DNA from: Prochlorococcus sp. AG-363-N20
GTDB taxonomy: Bacteria; Cyanobacteriota; Cyanobacteriia; PCC-6307; Cyanobiaceae
Direction of reading: 5' to 3'
Assembly: GCA_003280105.1 (NCBI GenBank)
Contig: QCFX01000004.1
Span: forward strand, 40,911-104,910
DNA length: 64,000 nt
The notes below the pieces were generated by a model. It saw only the letters and a program-made list of their open reading frames with translations. It had not been told where the DNA came from and did no database searches. The translations under genes were made by a program, and so were the position numbers. Of this stretch, positions 47,101 to 56,950 are shown piece by piece. How positions within the stretch are numbered: position 1 is the first letter of the stretch; every line of letters begins with the position of its first letter.

Positions 47101-47640
47101 ATGTCACTCAAAAAACGCTATCGAGAGACAATTCAGCCGAAATTGCTGAAAGACTTAAGTCTCAAAAACATTCACCAGGTCCCAAAGGTTACGAAGATTA
47201 CCGTTAACCGTGGATTAGGAGAAGCAGCATCGAATGCCAAATCGTTAGAAGCTTCTCTTTCTGAGTTGGCCACTATTACCGGTCAGAAAGTTCTAGTGAC
47301 GAGAGCTAAGAAAGCTATTGCTGGCTTCAAGATTCGACAAGGGATGCCAATTGGTTGTGCTGTCACTCTTAGGGGTGAAAGAATGTATGCCTTTTTAGAG
47401 CGTCTTATAAATCTTGCTTTACCCAGGATTAGAGATTTCCGAGGTGTTAGCCCCAAAAGCTTTGATGGAAGAGGAAACTTCACTCTTGGGGTTAGAGAAC
47501 AAATTATTTTCCCTGAGATTTCTTTTGACAAAATCGATGCAATCAGGGGCATGGACATCACCATCGTGACCAGTGCCCGTACTGATGAAGAAGGTCGCGC
47601 CCTTCTTCGTGAGATGGGAATGCCCTTCCGCAATAACTGA
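47101..47640 (+). CDS. rplE: Ribosomal protein L5
   Basis: Binds 5S rRNA and forms part of the central protuberance. 179 residues with [31 protein letters not shown] and [19 protein letters not shown]. rpsN (S14), which follows rplE in many bacteria, is absent here, as usual in cyanobacteria; rpsH comes next after 17 nt. Confidence 0.97.
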   Translation: MSLKKRYRETIQPKLLKDLSLKNIHQVPKVTKITVNRGLGEAASNAKSLEASLSELATITGQKVLVTRAKKAIAGFKIRQGMPIGCAVTLRGERMYAFLERLINLALPRIRDFRGVSPKSFDGRGNFTLGVREQIIFPEISFDKIDAIRGMDITIVTSARTDEEGRALLREMGMPFRNN

Positions 47641-47657
47641 GGTTCTTAATACAAACT

Positions 47658-48059
47658 ATGGCTAATCACGATCCAATTTCAGATATGCTCACTCGCATTC
47701 GAAATGCGAGTGAAAAACGTCATCAAACCACCCGCATTCCTGCATCTCGAATGTCTCGCAGTATTGCCAAAGTGCTTCGGCAGGAAGGTTTTATTGCTGA
47801 GATCAGCGAAGAAGGGGAGGGAGTGCTTACTCAATTAGTTCTTGAGCTGAAATACAGCGGAAAGCACCGTCATCCAACCATTCGGTCGATGCAGCGGGTA
47901 AGTAAGCCAGGGTTGAGAATTTATAAAAACACTCGGGGCTTGCCAAAAGTGCTAGGAGGGCTTGGAGTCGCAATCATTTCTACCTCTAAAGGTGTCATGA
48001 GCGATCGCGATGCCCGTAAACAGGGAGTTGGAGGAGAAGTCCTCTGCTACGTCTATTGA
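47658..48059 (+). CDS. rpsH: Ribosomal protein S8
   Basis: A central 16S-binding protein; in E. coli it represses the spc operon. 133 residues: [38 protein letters not shown], and the RNA-binding [20 protein letters not shown]. Fifteen nt before rplF. Confidence 0.97.
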   Translation: MANHDPISDMLTRIRNASEKRHQTTRIPASRMSRSIAKVLRQEGFIAEISEEGEGVLTQLVLELKYSGKHRHPTIRSMQRVSKPGLRIYKNTRGLPKVLGGLGVAIISTSKGVMSDRDARKQGVGGEVLCYVY

Positions 48060-48074
48060 TCTGGAGTTAGAACA

Positions 48075-48614
48075 ATGTCTCGAATCGGAAAATCCCCAAT
48101 CCCAGTTCCTGAAAAGGTTGCGGTAACTCTTGATGGCCTTTCAGTGACTGTTAAGGGACCTAAGGGAGAATTGCATAGAACCCTCCCTGAAGGAGTGTCC
48201 CTTAGTCAGGTTGAAAACACTATTGTTGTTACCCCAACAACTAACAAACGCAAGTCTCGCGAGCGGCACGGCCTCTGTCGTTCTTTGATAGCCAATATGG
48301 TTGAAGGCGTTAGCCAAGGCTTTTCCCGCAAGTTGGAGATTGTGGGTGTTGGCTCTCGAGCTCAAGTAAAAGGAAAAACTCTTGTTGTTAGTGCTGGGTA
48401 TAGCCATCCAGTGGAGGTTATTCCTCCAGAGGGCATAACTTTCGCGGTTCAGAACAACACGAATGTAACTGTTTCTGGCCCTGATAAGGAATTGGTTGGG
48501 AATGAAGCAGCCAAAATCCGTGCTATTCGCCCCCCAGAGCCTTATAAGGGCAAGGGCATTAAGTATGAAGGGGAACGAATACTTAGAAAAGCTGGTAAGT
48601 CCGGCAAGAAATAA
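48075..48614 (+). CDS. rplF: Ribosomal protein L6
   Basis: Lies near the sarcin-ricin loop and factor-binding site. 179 residues: [15 protein letters not shown], the KGPKGEL turn of the first domain and the C-terminal [16 protein letters not shown] are diagnostic. rplR follows after 32 nt. Confidence 0.97.
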   Translation: MSRIGKSPIPVPEKVAVTLDGLSVTVKGPKGELHRTLPEGVSLSQVENTIVVTPTTNKRKSRERHGLCRSLIANMVEGVSQGFSRKLEIVGVGSRAQVKGKTLVVSAGYSHPVEVIPPEGITFAVQNNTNVTVSGPDKELVGNEAAKIRAIRPPEPYKGKGIKYEGERILRKAGKSGKK

Positions 48615-48646
48615 ACATTTTTTACCAATCTATTTACTCTTTAACT

Positions 48647-49015
48647 ATGTCTAATCTCACTCGAAAACAACAAACTCAGAAGCGTCACAAACGTATCCGA
48701 CGTCATATAAGTGGTACTCCAGACAAGCCTCGTCTTGCAGTTTTTCGCTCAAACAATCACATTTATGCTCAGTTGATTGATGATGACGCGCAAAATACTA
48801 TTTGTGCAGCTTCAACACTCGACAAAGATCTCCGACCAACTCTTAAAGTAGATGGGAGCAGTTGCGCCGCATCCACTGCTGTAGGAGAGCTTGTGGCTAA
48901 GCGTGCTCTTGATAAAGGGATTAAGCAGGTCGTCTTCGACCGTGGTGGAAATCTCTATCACGGCCGTATTAAGGCCTTAGCAAATGCAGCCCGTGAAGCG
49001 GGCCTTCAATTTTGA
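48647..49015 (+). CDS. rplR: Ribosomal protein L18
   Basis: Binds 5S rRNA with L5. 122 residues: [21 protein letters not shown] start ([20 protein letters not shown]), [13 protein letters not shown], and [26 protein letters not shown] at the end. The rpsE start lies 14 nt after its stop. Confidence 0.96.
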   Translation: MSNLTRKQQTQKRHKRIRRHISGTPDKPRLAVFRSNNHIYAQLIDDDAQNTICAASTLDKDLRPTLKVDGSSCAASTAVGELVAKRALDKGIKQVVFDRGGNLYHGRIKALANAAREAGLQF

Positions 49016-49029
49016 TTCCTGCTTTCACA

Positions 49030-49671
49030 ATGACCGAACCAAAAAACCAGTCCAAAACCAAAAAGGCCTCTTCATCAGAAGTCCCAGCCGCGGCTGAAGG
49101 CCAACAAGATCAACAACAGCAACAACAGCGCCGTAGTCGTGGAGAGCGACGTGGTGGCGGGAGAAGAGACCGTAGAGGTCAAGATCGTGATTCTGAATGG
49201 CAAGAGAGAGTTGTTCAAATTCGAAGAGTCTCGAAAACTGTTAAAGGAGGTAAGAAAATGAGCTTTAGGGCAATAGTTGTTGTCGGTAACGAACGTGGAC
49301 AAGTTGGTGTAGGTGTCGGGAAGGCTGGAGATGTAATAGGCGCTGTGCGTAAGGGGGTGGCTGATGGTAAGAAACACATAGTTAAGGTTCCTTTGACTCG
49401 TAATAGCTCAATTCCTACTCTTTCAAATGGTCGAGATGGAGCCGCGAGTGTGCTTATTCGGCCTGCAGCTCCTGGCACGGGTGTTATTGCTGGGGGCTCA
49501 ATTCGTACTGTTTTAGAGCTTGCTGGGATCAAAAATGTTCTAGCTAAACGCCTAGGGAGTAAAACTCCATTGAATAATGCCAGGGCTGCAATGGTTGCTC
49601 TTGCTAGTCTTCGGACTCATAAGCAAACCGCTAAGGAACGGGGAATATCCCTCGAGCAGATCTATTCTTGA
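49030..49671 (+). CDS. rpsE: Ribosomal protein S5
   Basis: Acts in translational fidelity and mRNA unwinding at the entry site. 213 residues. An unusually polar N-terminal extension of about 55 residues, with a glutamine run and Arg/Gly-rich stretch ([17 protein letters not shown]), precedes the conserved core [33 protein letters not shown] and [13 protein letters not shown] follow. ATG 49030 is chosen over TTG 49012. rpmD (L30) is absent after it, as usual in cyanobacteria. Confidence 0.96.
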   Translation: MTEPKNQSKTKKASSSEVPAAAEGQQDQQQQQQRRSRGERRGGGRRDRRGQDRDSEWQERVVQIRRVSKTVKGGKKMSFRAIVVVGNERGQVGVGVGKAGDVIGAVRKGVADGKKHIVKVPLTRNSSIPTLSNGRDGAASVLIRPAAPGTGVIAGGSIRTVLELAGIKNVLAKRLGSKTPLNNARAAMVALASLRTHKQTAKERGISLEQIYS

Positions 49672-49676
49672 ACATC

Positions 49677-50129
49677 ATGACATTTCAACTCGATTCTCTA
49701 ACATCCAACGCTGGCGCAAGGCGCCGAAAGTTGCGAAAAGGCCGTGGCATTGCCGCAGGTCAAGGTGCAAGCTGCGGATTTGGTATGCGTGGTCAAAAAT
49801 CACGATCAGGTCGCTCCACGCGTCCTGGTTTTGAAGGAGGGCAAATGCCTCTTTATAGAAGAGTTCCTAAGCTTAAACATTTTCCCTTGGTTAATCCAAA
49901 GCTATATACGGTTGTCAATGTTTCTGCTCTCAATGAAATTAAGTCAGGCAGCAAAGTAAATCTTGATTCTTTAGTGAAGCAGGGAATTGTAACTAGCCCT
50001 AAAAACCCTTTGAAAATTTTAGGAAATGGGACTTTAAAAGTGAAGTTAACCGTTCAAGCTTCTGCTTTTACTGAGACGGCGAAAAATAAGATTGAAGAGG
50101 CAGGAGGTACTTGCGAAATCTTGAATTAA
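49677..50129 (+). CDS. rplO: Ribosomal protein L15
   Basis: A late-assembling 50S protein. 150 residues: [17 protein letters not shown], the glycine-rich [23 protein letters not shown] and [17 protein letters not shown] are conserved. ATG 49677 starts 5 nt after rpsE. secY follows after 87 nt. Confidence 0.96.
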   Translation: MTFQLDSLTSNAGARRRKLRKGRGIAAGQGASCGFGMRGQKSRSGRSTRPGFEGGQMPLYRRVPKLKHFPLVNPKLYTVVNVSALNEIKSGSKVNLDSLVKQGIVTSPKNPLKILGNGTLKVKLTVQASAFTETAKNKIEEAGGTCEILN

Positions 50130-50216
50130 CGGAGATTTGTATTCAGTGATGCCTTATGAAAACCCCAGTTTCAGTGTTCTCTAGTAACCAAACTTTTACT
50201 TAACTGAATTGAATCC

Positions 50217-51536
50217 ATGCTGGTAAGTCGTGGTAGGAATCCAAGTGCCGCTGAAGTAATAACTCAGTTGGTCAAAAGCAAAGAGCTTCGAGAGAGGGTT
50301 CTGACGACATTGGGTCTGCTTCTTATTATTAGGCTTGGAATCTATATTCCAATTCCTGGAATTGATCGAGAGTCTTTTCAAAGCTTTCTTGATCAAGGAG
50401 GGCAATTAATTGGGTTTCTTGATATTTTTACTGGAGGAGGAATATCAACATTAGGAATATTTGCTTTAGGAATTCTCCCTTTTATTAATGCTTCTATCAT
50501 TCTTCAACTGTTAACAGCGGCTATTCCTCAATTAGAAGACCTGCAAAAAAATGAAGGCGAGGCTGGAAGGCGAAAGATAGCTCAAATCACTAGGTATGTT
50601 GCATTAGGATGGGGGTTTATACAGAGTTTAGTTTTTGCCTCAATACTCCGACAATATGCAATTGAGGACTTAGGAGAAGTTGCATTTGTAATTCAAACTT
50701 CTCTTGCCTTAGTTACTGGATCAATGGTTGTTATGTGGCTTAGTGAGATTATTACTGAGAAAGGAATTGGACAAGGTGCTTCATTGGTTATTTTTTTGAA
50801 CATTGTTGCTACTTTGCCGAAGGCGTTAAGTTCCACTATTGAAAAAGCTCAGACTGGTGATAGGAATGATGTTGTAGGAATTATTGTTCTTCTATCAGTT
50901 TTTTTAATAACAATAGTAGGAATCATTTTTGTTCAAGAAGGTGCACGTAGGCTGCCCATTGTTAGTGCAAAAAGGCAGATTGGCGGTTCAAACCTTTTGC
51001 CTAATAGACAAAGCTATCTTCCTTTGAAATTGAATGCTGGAGGAGTTATGCCCATTATCTTCGCTTCTGCCTTGATTTTCTTGCCAATTACAATAGCGAA
51101 CTTTACTAAAAACCCAATTTTAATTAGAGCTGCTAGTGCTTTGAACCCTGGAGCTGCAAATCCATGGCCTTATGCAATCACTTTTTTCGCATTGATTTTG
51201 GGCTTTGCTTATTTTTATGCTTCTTTGACAATTAATCCTATTGATATAGCTTCAAATTTAAAACGAGGTGGAGTTGCACTTCCTGGAGTAAGGCCTGGAA
51301 CTGCTACAGCAAATTACTTATCTGGTGTGCAAAATAGACTTACATTGTTAGGTGGGTTATTTCTTGGGTCAGTAGCAATAATTCCTGCAGCAGTTGAGCG
51401 GGCTACGAATGTTCAAACCTTTCAGGGCCTGGGAGCAACATCATTATTAATTCTTGTTGGTGTTGCTATAGATACTGCAAAACAGGTGCAAACTTACGTC
51501 ATTTCCCAACGCTATGAAGGCTTAGTTCGTCAATAA
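50217..51536 (+). CDS. secY: Preprotein translocase subunit SecY
   Basis: Forms the protein-conducting channel of the plasma and thylakoid membranes with SecE and SecG. 439 residues with ten membrane helices. GIYIPIPGIDRESF lies in the first helix and plug region, and the cytosolic loops include GEAGRRKIAQITRY, ARRLPIVSAKRQIGG and RPGTATANYL. Located between rplO and adk as in most bacteria. Confidence 0.97.
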   Translation: MLVSRGRNPSAAEVITQLVKSKELRERVLTTLGLLLIIRLGIYIPIPGIDRESFQSFLDQGGQLIGFLDIFTGGGISTLGIFALGILPFINASIILQLLTAAIPQLEDLQKNEGEAGRRKIAQITRYVALGWGFIQSLVFASILRQYAIEDLGEVAFVIQTSLALVTGSMVVMWLSEIITEKGIGQGASLVIFLNIVATLPKALSSTIEKAQTGDRNDVVGIIVLLSVFLITIVGIIFVQEGARRLPIVSAKRQIGGSNLLPNRQSYLPLKLNAGGVMPIIFASALIFLPITIANFTKNPILIRAASALNPGAANPWPYAITFFALILGFAYFYASLTINPIDIASNLKRGGVALPGVRPGTATANYLSGVQNRLTLLGGLFLGSVAIIPAAVERATNVQTFQGLGATSLLILVGVAIDTAKQVQTYVISQRYEGLVRQ

Positions 51537-51567
51537 TTAATTTCAAATTTCTAATGAATTAAAAATC

Positions 51568-52116
51568 ATGCAAACTCGCTTACTTTTTCTTGGTCCTCCA
51601 GGAGCCGGTAAAGGGACACAAGCTCAACTTTTGTGTAAAAAATATGATCTTATGCATTTATCAACAGGAGATATGTTGCGCTCAGAAGTTTCCGCAGGAA
51701 GTCCTTTGGGTATTGAGGCTGCTGAATTAATGAATAAAGGGGAGTTGGTTAGTGATTCGCTAGTGCTATCGATTGTTGAAAACAGGCTTAATGAGGCGTC
51801 TCAAGGATGGTTGTTGGATGGTTTCCCTAGAACCGTTGATCAAGCAGAGGCTTTGTCTGTTTTGTTAGGCAAAATTCAACAGCCAATCCAAGCGGTTGTG
51901 GTAATTACGTTAGATGCTGAATTCTTAATTAAGAGGCTTCTTGGTAGAGGAAGAACTGATGACAACGAAACCGTAATTCGCCATAGATTAGAGGTTTATA
52001 AAGAAAAAACTGCTCCGCTGATAGCGCACTACACAAAAGAAGGACTAGTAAAGACTGTTAAAGGAGATGGAGATGTTTTGGAGATAGCAAGTCGTATTGA
52101 AGCTGTTTTGAGTTGA
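51568..52116 (+). CDS. adk: Adenylate kinase, short form
   Basis: Interconverts ATP + AMP and 2 ADP. 182 residues, with the P-loop LGPPGAGKGTQAQ, the AMP-site STGDMLRSEV, and GFPRTVDQAEAL. The lid is the short type (LLGRGRTDDNETVIRHRL) with no zinc-binding cysteines. Lies between secY and rpmJ; map and infA, present here in many bacteria, are missing. Confidence 0.96.
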   Translation: MQTRLLFLGPPGAGKGTQAQLLCKKYDLMHLSTGDMLRSEVSAGSPLGIEAAELMNKGELVSDSLVLSIVENRLNEASQGWLLDGFPRTVDQAEALSVLLGKIQQPIQAVVVITLDAEFLIKRLLGRGRTDDNETVIRHRLEVYKEKTAPLIAHYTKEGLVKTVKGDGDVLEIASRIEAVLS

Positions 52117-52162
52117 TTGATGTAGTAGTCTTGTTGTTTGGAAATTTATAGAGCCACACCCT

Positions 52163-52276
52163 ATGAAGGTGCGTGCCTCAGTCAAAAGAATGTGTGAGAA
52201 GTGCCGGGTGATTCGCCGCCACGGCCGGGTAATGGTCATCTGTACCAACCCCAAGCACAAACAGCGCCAAGGCTAA
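52163..52276 (+). CDS. rpmJ: Ribosomal protein L36
   Basis: The smallest 50S protein, 37 residues. [19 protein letters not shown] and [13 protein letters not shown] retain the full zinc ribbon: Cys11, Cys14, Cys27 and His32, so this is the zinc-binding form. It is followed 28 nt later by a terminator-like hairpin, before rpsM. Confidence 0.96.
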   Translation: MKVRASVKRMCEKCRVIRRHGRVMVICTNPKHKQRQG

Positions 52277-52304
52277 CCCTTGGTTTAAGCGCAAAAGGAT
52301 GAGC

Positions 52305-52327
52305 TTGGCTTCTTAGCCAATTTTTTT
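52305..52327 (+). terminator. Rho-independent terminator-like hairpin between rpmJ and rpsM
   Basis: TTGGCT-TCTT-AGCCAA forms a perfect 6-bp stem directly followed by seven T residues. It lies in the middle of the ribosomal protein cluster, so it would end or attenuate the upstream transcript, with rpsM-rpsK-rpoA-rplQ needing a further promoter. Confidence 0.65.
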
Positions 52328-52383
52328 CTTTGCTTTTCCGCCCCTTTTTTAGGTGGCTCACGTTCTCTCTAATTGATTGCTCA

Positions 52384-52749
52384 GTGGCAAGGATTGCTGG
52401 CGTCGACATACCCCGTGATAAGCGGGTTGAAGTTGCCCTCACATACATCTATGGGATTGGCCTTACTAGAGCCAAAACCATTCTCGGTAAAGCTGGAGTT
52501 AATCCGGATATTCGAGTCAAAGATCTGGAAGATGGTGATGTTCAGAAGCTCAGAGCTGCTGCTGAAGTATTCACTATTGAGGGTGATTTGAGGCGTCAGG
52601 AAGGGATGGCACTTAAGCGCCTGCAAGACATTGGTTGTGTGCGCGGAAGACGTCATCGCATGAGCCTTCCTGTTCGAGGCCAACGTACCCGTACGAATGC
52701 TCGAACGCGACGCGGTTCTCGAAAAACTGTGGCAGGCAAGAAGAAATAA
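52384..52749 (+). CDS. rpsM: Ribosomal protein S13
   Basis: A 30S head protein at the subunit interface that touches the P-site tRNA. 121 residues starting with GTG 52384 ([20 protein letters not shown] follows the initiator). [16 protein letters not shown] is the helix-two-turn-helix, and [14 protein letters not shown] the basic tail. Upstream in-frame codons to 52330 run through the terminator region and are not part of the protein. Confidence 0.96.
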   Translation: MARIAGVDIPRDKRVEVALTYIYGIGLTRAKTILGKAGVNPDIRVKDLEDGDVQKLRAAAEVFTIEGDLRRQEGMALKRLQDIGCVRGRRHRMSLPVRGQRTRTNARTRRGSRKTVAGKKK

Positions 52750-52813
52750 CATCCTTTTCTTCTTCTAGCACTGATCAAACTTTTCTAGTCCTTATCTAAA
52801 AGGCCCCCATCAC

Positions 52814-53206
52814 ATGGCCCCAACAGCCAAGAAAACTGGTTCTAAGAAGGTTAAGCGCAACGTCCCTAATGGCGTTGTCCATATCCAGAGCACCTTCAAT
52901 AACACAATAGTTTCAATCACAGATACTTCTGGAGAAGTCATTTCATGGTCTTCTGCAGGGGCTAGTGGTTTTAAAGGTGCTCGTAAAGGGACGCCATTTG
53001 CCGCTCAAACAGCTGCTGAGGCAGCAGCTAGGAGAGCTCTTGAACAAGGCATGCGCCAAATAGAAGTGCTTGTTCGAGGCCCTGGCTCTGGACGTGAAAC
53101 TGCTATTAGGGCTTTGCAGGTGGCAGGCCTAGAAATCACATTAATTAGAGATGTCACTCCACTGCCTCACAATGGGTGTCGGAGGCCTAAACGCAGGCGC
53201 GTTTAA
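52814..53206 (+). CDS. rpsK: Ribosomal protein S11
   Basis: A platform protein near the E site. 130 residues: [47 protein letters not shown], and the C-terminal [16 protein letters not shown] are conserved. Between rpsM and rpoA, 64 and 57 nt away. Confidence 0.97.
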   Translation: MAPTAKKTGSKKVKRNVPNGVVHIQSTFNNTIVSITDTSGEVISWSSAGASGFKGARKGTPFAAQTAAEAAARRALEQGMRQIEVLVRGPGSGRETAIRALQVAGLEITLIRDVTPLPHNGCRRPKRRRV

Positions 53207-53263
53207 CCCCTTCTTCGTTTTTCACCCCTAACCCACTTCCTGCCCTCTTTACCGTTTCAGCCC

Positions 53264-54199
53264 GTGTTGCAATACCAGATCGAACGTATCGAGCATGAAA
53301 TTGCCGATGATCGTGCACAAACCGGTGTCTTTTTAATAGGACCACTCGAGCGAGGTCAAGCAACAACCCTAGGTAATTCCCTGCGAAGGGTTCTAATGGG
53401 TGGACTTGAAGGTAGTGCAGTAACTGCTGTGCGAATTGCTGGGGTTAATCATGAATATGCAACGATTCCAGGAGTTAGAGAAGATGTTCTCGATATTCTG
53501 CTTAATTGCAAGCAAGTTTCAGTAAATAGTCGAAGTCCGGAACTTGAAATCGGTCGCTTAGTTGTTACTGGCCCAGCAGAAGTCAAGGCAAAGGATCTTC
53601 AATTCTCCTCGCAAGTACAAGTTGTGGATGGAGACCGACCTATAGCAACAGTTCATGAGGGACATGGTTTAGAACTTGAAGTCCATGTCGAAAGGGGCAT
53701 TGGTTACCGACCTGTTGATCGTCACAATGAAGAGACCAGTGCTATCGACCTTCTGCAAATAGATGCAGTCTTTATGCCTGTACGTCGAGTTAATTTCACA
53801 ATTGATGAGACAGCAGTCGCAGAAGGTGGTTCAACCCGAGAAAGACTTCGAATGGAAGTTGTCACTGATGGTTCAACTACACCTGATGATGCCGTAGCAG
53901 AAGCAGCTAATCAGTTGATAGAACTTTTTCAACCTTTGGCAACTGTCACTATGGTTGAAGAAGAGATACCTGAAGATGAACCTTCGGCAGAAGCTCAAAT
54001 TCCTTTAGAAGAATTGAATCTTTCTGTTAGGGCATATAACTGTTTAAAACGTGCCCAGGTTAATTCTGTTTCAGATTTGATGGGCTTCAGTTATGAAGAC
54101 CTATTAGAGATTAAGAACTTCGGATCCAAGTCTGCTGATGAGGTGATTGAAGCCTTAGAACGAATTGGCATATCAATTCCTCAGAGCCGTACTTCTTGA
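53264..54199 (+). CDS. rpoA: RNA polymerase alpha subunit
   Basis: Scaffolds RNA polymerase and binds UP elements and activators. 311 residues starting with GTG 53264. The N-terminal dimerisation domain has [20 protein letters not shown], and the C-terminal domain from about residue 245 has [20 protein letters not shown] and [13 protein letters not shown]. The linker is acidic. rplQ starts 35 nt after the stop. Confidence 0.97.
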   Translation: MLQYQIERIEHEIADDRAQTGVFLIGPLERGQATTLGNSLRRVLMGGLEGSAVTAVRIAGVNHEYATIPGVREDVLDILLNCKQVSVNSRSPELEIGRLVVTGPAEVKAKDLQFSSQVQVVDGDRPIATVHEGHGLELEVHVERGIGYRPVDRHNEETSAIDLLQIDAVFMPVRRVNFTIDETAVAEGGSTRERLRMEVVTDGSTTPDDAVAEAANQLIELFQPLATVTMVEEEIPEDEPSAEAQIPLEELNLSVRAYNCLKRAQVNSVSDLMGFSYEDLLEIKNFGSKSADEVIEALERIGISIPQSRTS

Positions 54200-54234
54200 G
54201 CTCCTTAGTTTCTTTATTAGAAAAACTTTTAATC

Positions 54235-54585
54235 ATGCGCCACCAACTTCGAGTTCCAAAACTAGGCAGACCCGCAGATCAAAGGAAAGCAATGCTGCGT
54301 GGATTAACCACACAATTAATTCGTGAAGGTCGTGTTACTACAACTAAAGCTAGAGCAAAAGCATTACGTGATGAAGCCGAAAGAATGATTAGCTTGGCAA
54401 AAGAAGGAAGCCTTGCTTCAAGGCGAAGAGCTATTGGTTATATCTATGACAAGCAATTAGTTCATGCCTTATTTGATAAAGCACAGGATCGTTATGGTGA
54501 TCGAAAAGGCGGCTATACGAGAATTGTAAGAACTATTGCTCGAAGAGGCGATAACGCTCAAATGGCGATTATTGAGTTGGTTTGA
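54235..54585 (+). CDS. rplQ: Ribosomal protein L17
   Basis: A tunnel-exit protein of the 50S subunit. 116 residues from ATG 54235: [20 protein letters not shown], then [18 protein letters not shown] and [15 protein letters not shown]. The frame is open upstream into rpoA, but this ATG gives the family start. Confidence 0.96.
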   Translation: MRHQLRVPKLGRPADQRKAMLRGLTTQLIREGRVTTTKARAKALRDEAERMISLAKEGSLASRRRAIGYIYDKQLVHALFDKAQDRYGDRKGGYTRIVRTIARRGDNAQMAIIELV

Positions 54586-54623
54586 ATGCTTTTTAATTCT
54601 GGAGTGCTTTGCACCTCAGCTAG

Positions 54624-55499
54624 ATGACCTCTCAATTAATAAATAAAAGAAGTCAAATAGATCAAATTCAACGTATAGCTTTGAGTTTGCAATATGAAGG
54701 TACATCTTATTGCGGGTGGCAAAGGCAGTCAAAAGATATGAGTGTTCAGGAAGTTCTTGAAAATGCGATATCTAAGCTTGATCCATATAGGCCCATTAAA
54801 GCTGTAGCAGCTGGTCGTACAGACTCTGGAGTACATGCTGCAGGTCAAGTTGTGCATTTTGACTGCTCTGGTCCTATCCCTTCAAGTAGATGGGCGGCTG
54901 CCTTGAATGGAGTTTTGCCAGCTTCTATAAGAGTAAGAGAGGCAGTATTACGTCCAAACAATTGGCACGCTTGCCATTCAGCTATTTATCGTCGTTACAG
55001 ATATCTCATTTTTAATGCTTGTAAGCCAAATCTGTTTTTATCTCCTTGGAGTTGGCACCGTTATCGATATCGTTTAGATGACCAATTAATGAGTAAGGCA
55101 TTAGAAGGTCTATTAGGCCGCCATGATTTCTCTGCTTTCCAACGAACAAGAAGTCAACGCATAGATGCAGTTACAACAGTTCAGGAAATTAATCTTGAAA
55201 GAAATGGTGATTTGATTGTTCTTGAGATTCAAGCGAGTGGTTTTTTGTATGGAATGGTCCGGCTATTAGTAGGTCAACTCGTGGCTTTAGGAGAGCATCG
55301 GATGTCCTTAAAAGCTTTTGAAAGGCGATGGAAGGAAGGACGAAGGTCAGAAGTTAGGGAGGCTGCGCCCGCAAAAGGGCTCTGTTTGGTAAGAGCAGGA
55401 TATGAGGAGTTTATTTTCTCTGAACCTGCTTGGTATGACTCATTCCCAAAGTACTCTTTAGCGGTTTTGGATTCTCCTAAGGATCCGCCCATTATTTGA
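54624..55499 (+). CDS. truA: tRNA pseudouridine(38-40) synthase
   Basis: Modifies U38-U40 in the anticodon arm of many tRNAs. 291 residues. The catalytic Asp lies in [29 protein letters not shown] near the start and [17 protein letters not shown] near the end are family signatures. About 20 polar residues precede the core. Its position between rplQ and rplM is common in bacteria. Confidence 0.96.
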   Translation: MTSQLINKRSQIDQIQRIALSLQYEGTSYCGWQRQSKDMSVQEVLENAISKLDPYRPIKAVAAGRTDSGVHAAGQVVHFDCSGPIPSSRWAAALNGVLPASIRVREAVLRPNNWHACHSAIYRRYRYLIFNACKPNLFLSPWSWHRYRYRLDDQLMSKALEGLLGRHDFSAFQRTRSQRIDAVTTVQEINLERNGDLIVLEIQASGFLYGMVRLLVGQLVALGEHRMSLKAFERRWKEGRRSEVREAAPAKGLCLVRAGYEEFIFSEPAWYDSFPKYSLAVLDSPKDPPII

Positions 55500-55652
55500 T
55501 TCTGAGTTATATATCAAAACTCCTATTTGGTACTTGCTGATTACCAATACTTTTGAGCAGCCTTTCAGAACCCTCACATGAAAGTGTAGAGTTGTAGTTT
55601 GAGCAATAATTGGCCTAGTTTCATGGGCCATAAAGCTCCTTTATCCACAACC

Positions 55653-55692
55653 CCCCTTGCTTGCAATGGGGCATTTAAAACCGGCATGCCGG
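55653..55692 (+). promoter_or_regulatory. Hairpin and GC palindrome before rplM
   Basis: CCCCTTGC-TT-GCAATGGGG (55653-55671) folds into a stem with one bulge, and CCGGCATGCCGG (55681-55692) is a 12-bp perfect palindrome ending 4 nt before the rplM ATG. The pair could limit initiation on rplM; the gap from truA is almost 200 nt, so a promoter may also lie here. Confidence 0.35.
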
Positions 55693-55696
55693 CGTG

Positions 55697-56149
55697 ATGA
55701 ACAAGACCTCAATTCCATCCATTGATTCAATTAGTCGCCAGTGGTATCTGGTCGATGCTGAGAATCAAACCCTTGGCAGACTTGCTACGGAAGTAGCTTC
55801 AGTGCTTAGAGGTAAGAACAAACCAAACTTCACTCCTCATTTAGATAATGGGGATTTTGTAGTGGTTGTTAATGCTGAAAAAATCCTTGTCACGGGAAAG
55901 AAAGCTGAACAAAAGCTATATCGCAGGCATTCAGGTAGGCCAGGGGGGATGAAGGTGGAGAATTTCTCCTCTCTTCAGGGTCGATTGCCTGAGAGGATTG
56001 TTGAGAAAGCTATTAAAGGCATGCTTCCTCACAATGCTTTAGGGAGACAATTGTTCCGCAAATTAAAAGTTTATAAGGGTTCTGAGCATCCACATGCTGC
56101 ACAAAACCCCCAAATCCTTCGGGTAAACTCTTCATCTACATCTTCATAA
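55697..56149 (+). CDS. rplM: Ribosomal protein L13
   Basis: An early-binding 50S assembly protein. 150 residues: [39 protein letters not shown] and [22 protein letters not shown] are conserved. GTG 55694 is an alternative start just before ATG 55697. Directly abuts rpsI, with no intervening base. Confidence 0.96.
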   Translation: MNKTSIPSIDSISRQWYLVDAENQTLGRLATEVASVLRGKNKPNFTPHLDNGDFVVVVNAEKILVTGKKAEQKLYRRHSGRPGGMKVENFSSLQGRLPERIVEKAIKGMLPHNALGRQLFRKLKVYKGSEHPHAAQNPQILRVNSSSTSS

Positions 56150-56560
56150 ATGAGTACTTCATCAAATAATTCAGTTGTTTATTGGGGAACAGGCCGTAGA
56201 AAAACCTCAGTGGCTCGTGTTCGATTAGTCCCTGGCAATGGGAAGGTCACTATTAATGGTAGACCTGGAGATCATTATTTGAATTTTAATCCTGCATATC
56301 TAGCGGCAGTAAAGGCTCCTTTGCAAACTCTTGGCCTTAATGAAGCCTATGACATTTTAGTGAATGTAAGAGGAGGAGGTTTAACTGGTCAGGCTGATGC
56401 GATTAAACAAGGAGCAGCAAGAGCATTGTGTGAGTTGTCTGCAGATAATCGAAAACCTTTAAAAACTGAAGGTCATCTCAGTCGGGACCCAAGAGCAAAA
56501 GAACGTCGCAAATATGGCCTTAAGAAGGCTCGCAAGGCTCCCCAATTTTCAAAGCGTTAA
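56150..56560 (+). CDS. rpsI: Ribosomal protein S9
   Basis: A 30S head protein whose C-terminal tail reaches the P-site tRNA. 136 residues: [19 protein letters not shown], the [19 protein letters not shown] core, and the [17 protein letters not shown] tail ending in Lys-Arg as required. Forms the usual pair with rplM. Confidence 0.97.
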   Translation: MSTSSNNSVVYWGTGRRKTSVARVRLVPGNGKVTINGRPGDHYLNFNPAYLAAVKAPLQTLGLNEAYDILVNVRGGGLTGQADAIKQGAARALCELSADNRKPLKTEGHLSRDPRAKERRKYGLKKARKAPQFSKR

Positions 56561-56604
56561 AAATTTCTTTTCCACATTCCTTACTTTCATCTCCCTTCCT
56601 GACT

Positions 56605-56874
56605 ATGCCTAAACCAGACATCCATCCAACTTGGTATCCAGATGCCAAAGTTATCTGTAATGGAGAAGTTGTAATGACTACAGGCTCTACGCAGCCTGAA
56701 ATTCACGTAGATGTTTGGAGTGGGAATCATCCATTCTTTACTGGAACACAAAAGATTTTGGATACAGAAGGCCGTGTTGATCGCTTTATGAGGAAGTATG
56801 GAATGGCGCCTGCTAATGATGCTCCTGATGATACTGAGAAAGCAAAAGATAAGAATAAAAAGACTTCTAACTAA
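56605..56874 (+). CDS. rpmE: Ribosomal protein L31, zinc-free form
   Basis: A bridge protein between the subunits. 89 residues: MPKPDIHPTWYPDAKVICNGEV-type start, SGNHPFFTG and a VDRFMRKYGM segment. Only one cysteine (VICNGEV) remains of the four zinc ligands in the C+ type, so this is the C- form. The Lys/Asp-rich tail after residue 72 is longer than in most. 44 nt after rpsI. Confidence 0.94.
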   Translation: MPKPDIHPTWYPDAKVICNGEVVMTTGSTQPEIHVDVWSGNHPFFTGTQKILDTEGRVDRFMRKYGMAPANDAPDDTEKAKDKNKKTSN

Positions 56875-56950
56875 CTTTTCTCTTAGGTCAATCTTTATTG
56901 CTTCACAATAGGCTTATCAAAAGTTTGAACTTCTTCAGGACTTGACGGGT

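Noticed and set aside
47641..49676. Absence of S14 and L30 genes as a deletion
   Set aside because: Cyanobacteria normally lack rpmD and keep rpsN elsewhere, so the gaps are ordinary.
52330..52383. N-terminal extension of S13
   Set aside because: The hydrophobic extension overlaps the terminator region and is not part of S13; GTG 52384 gives the right N-terminus.
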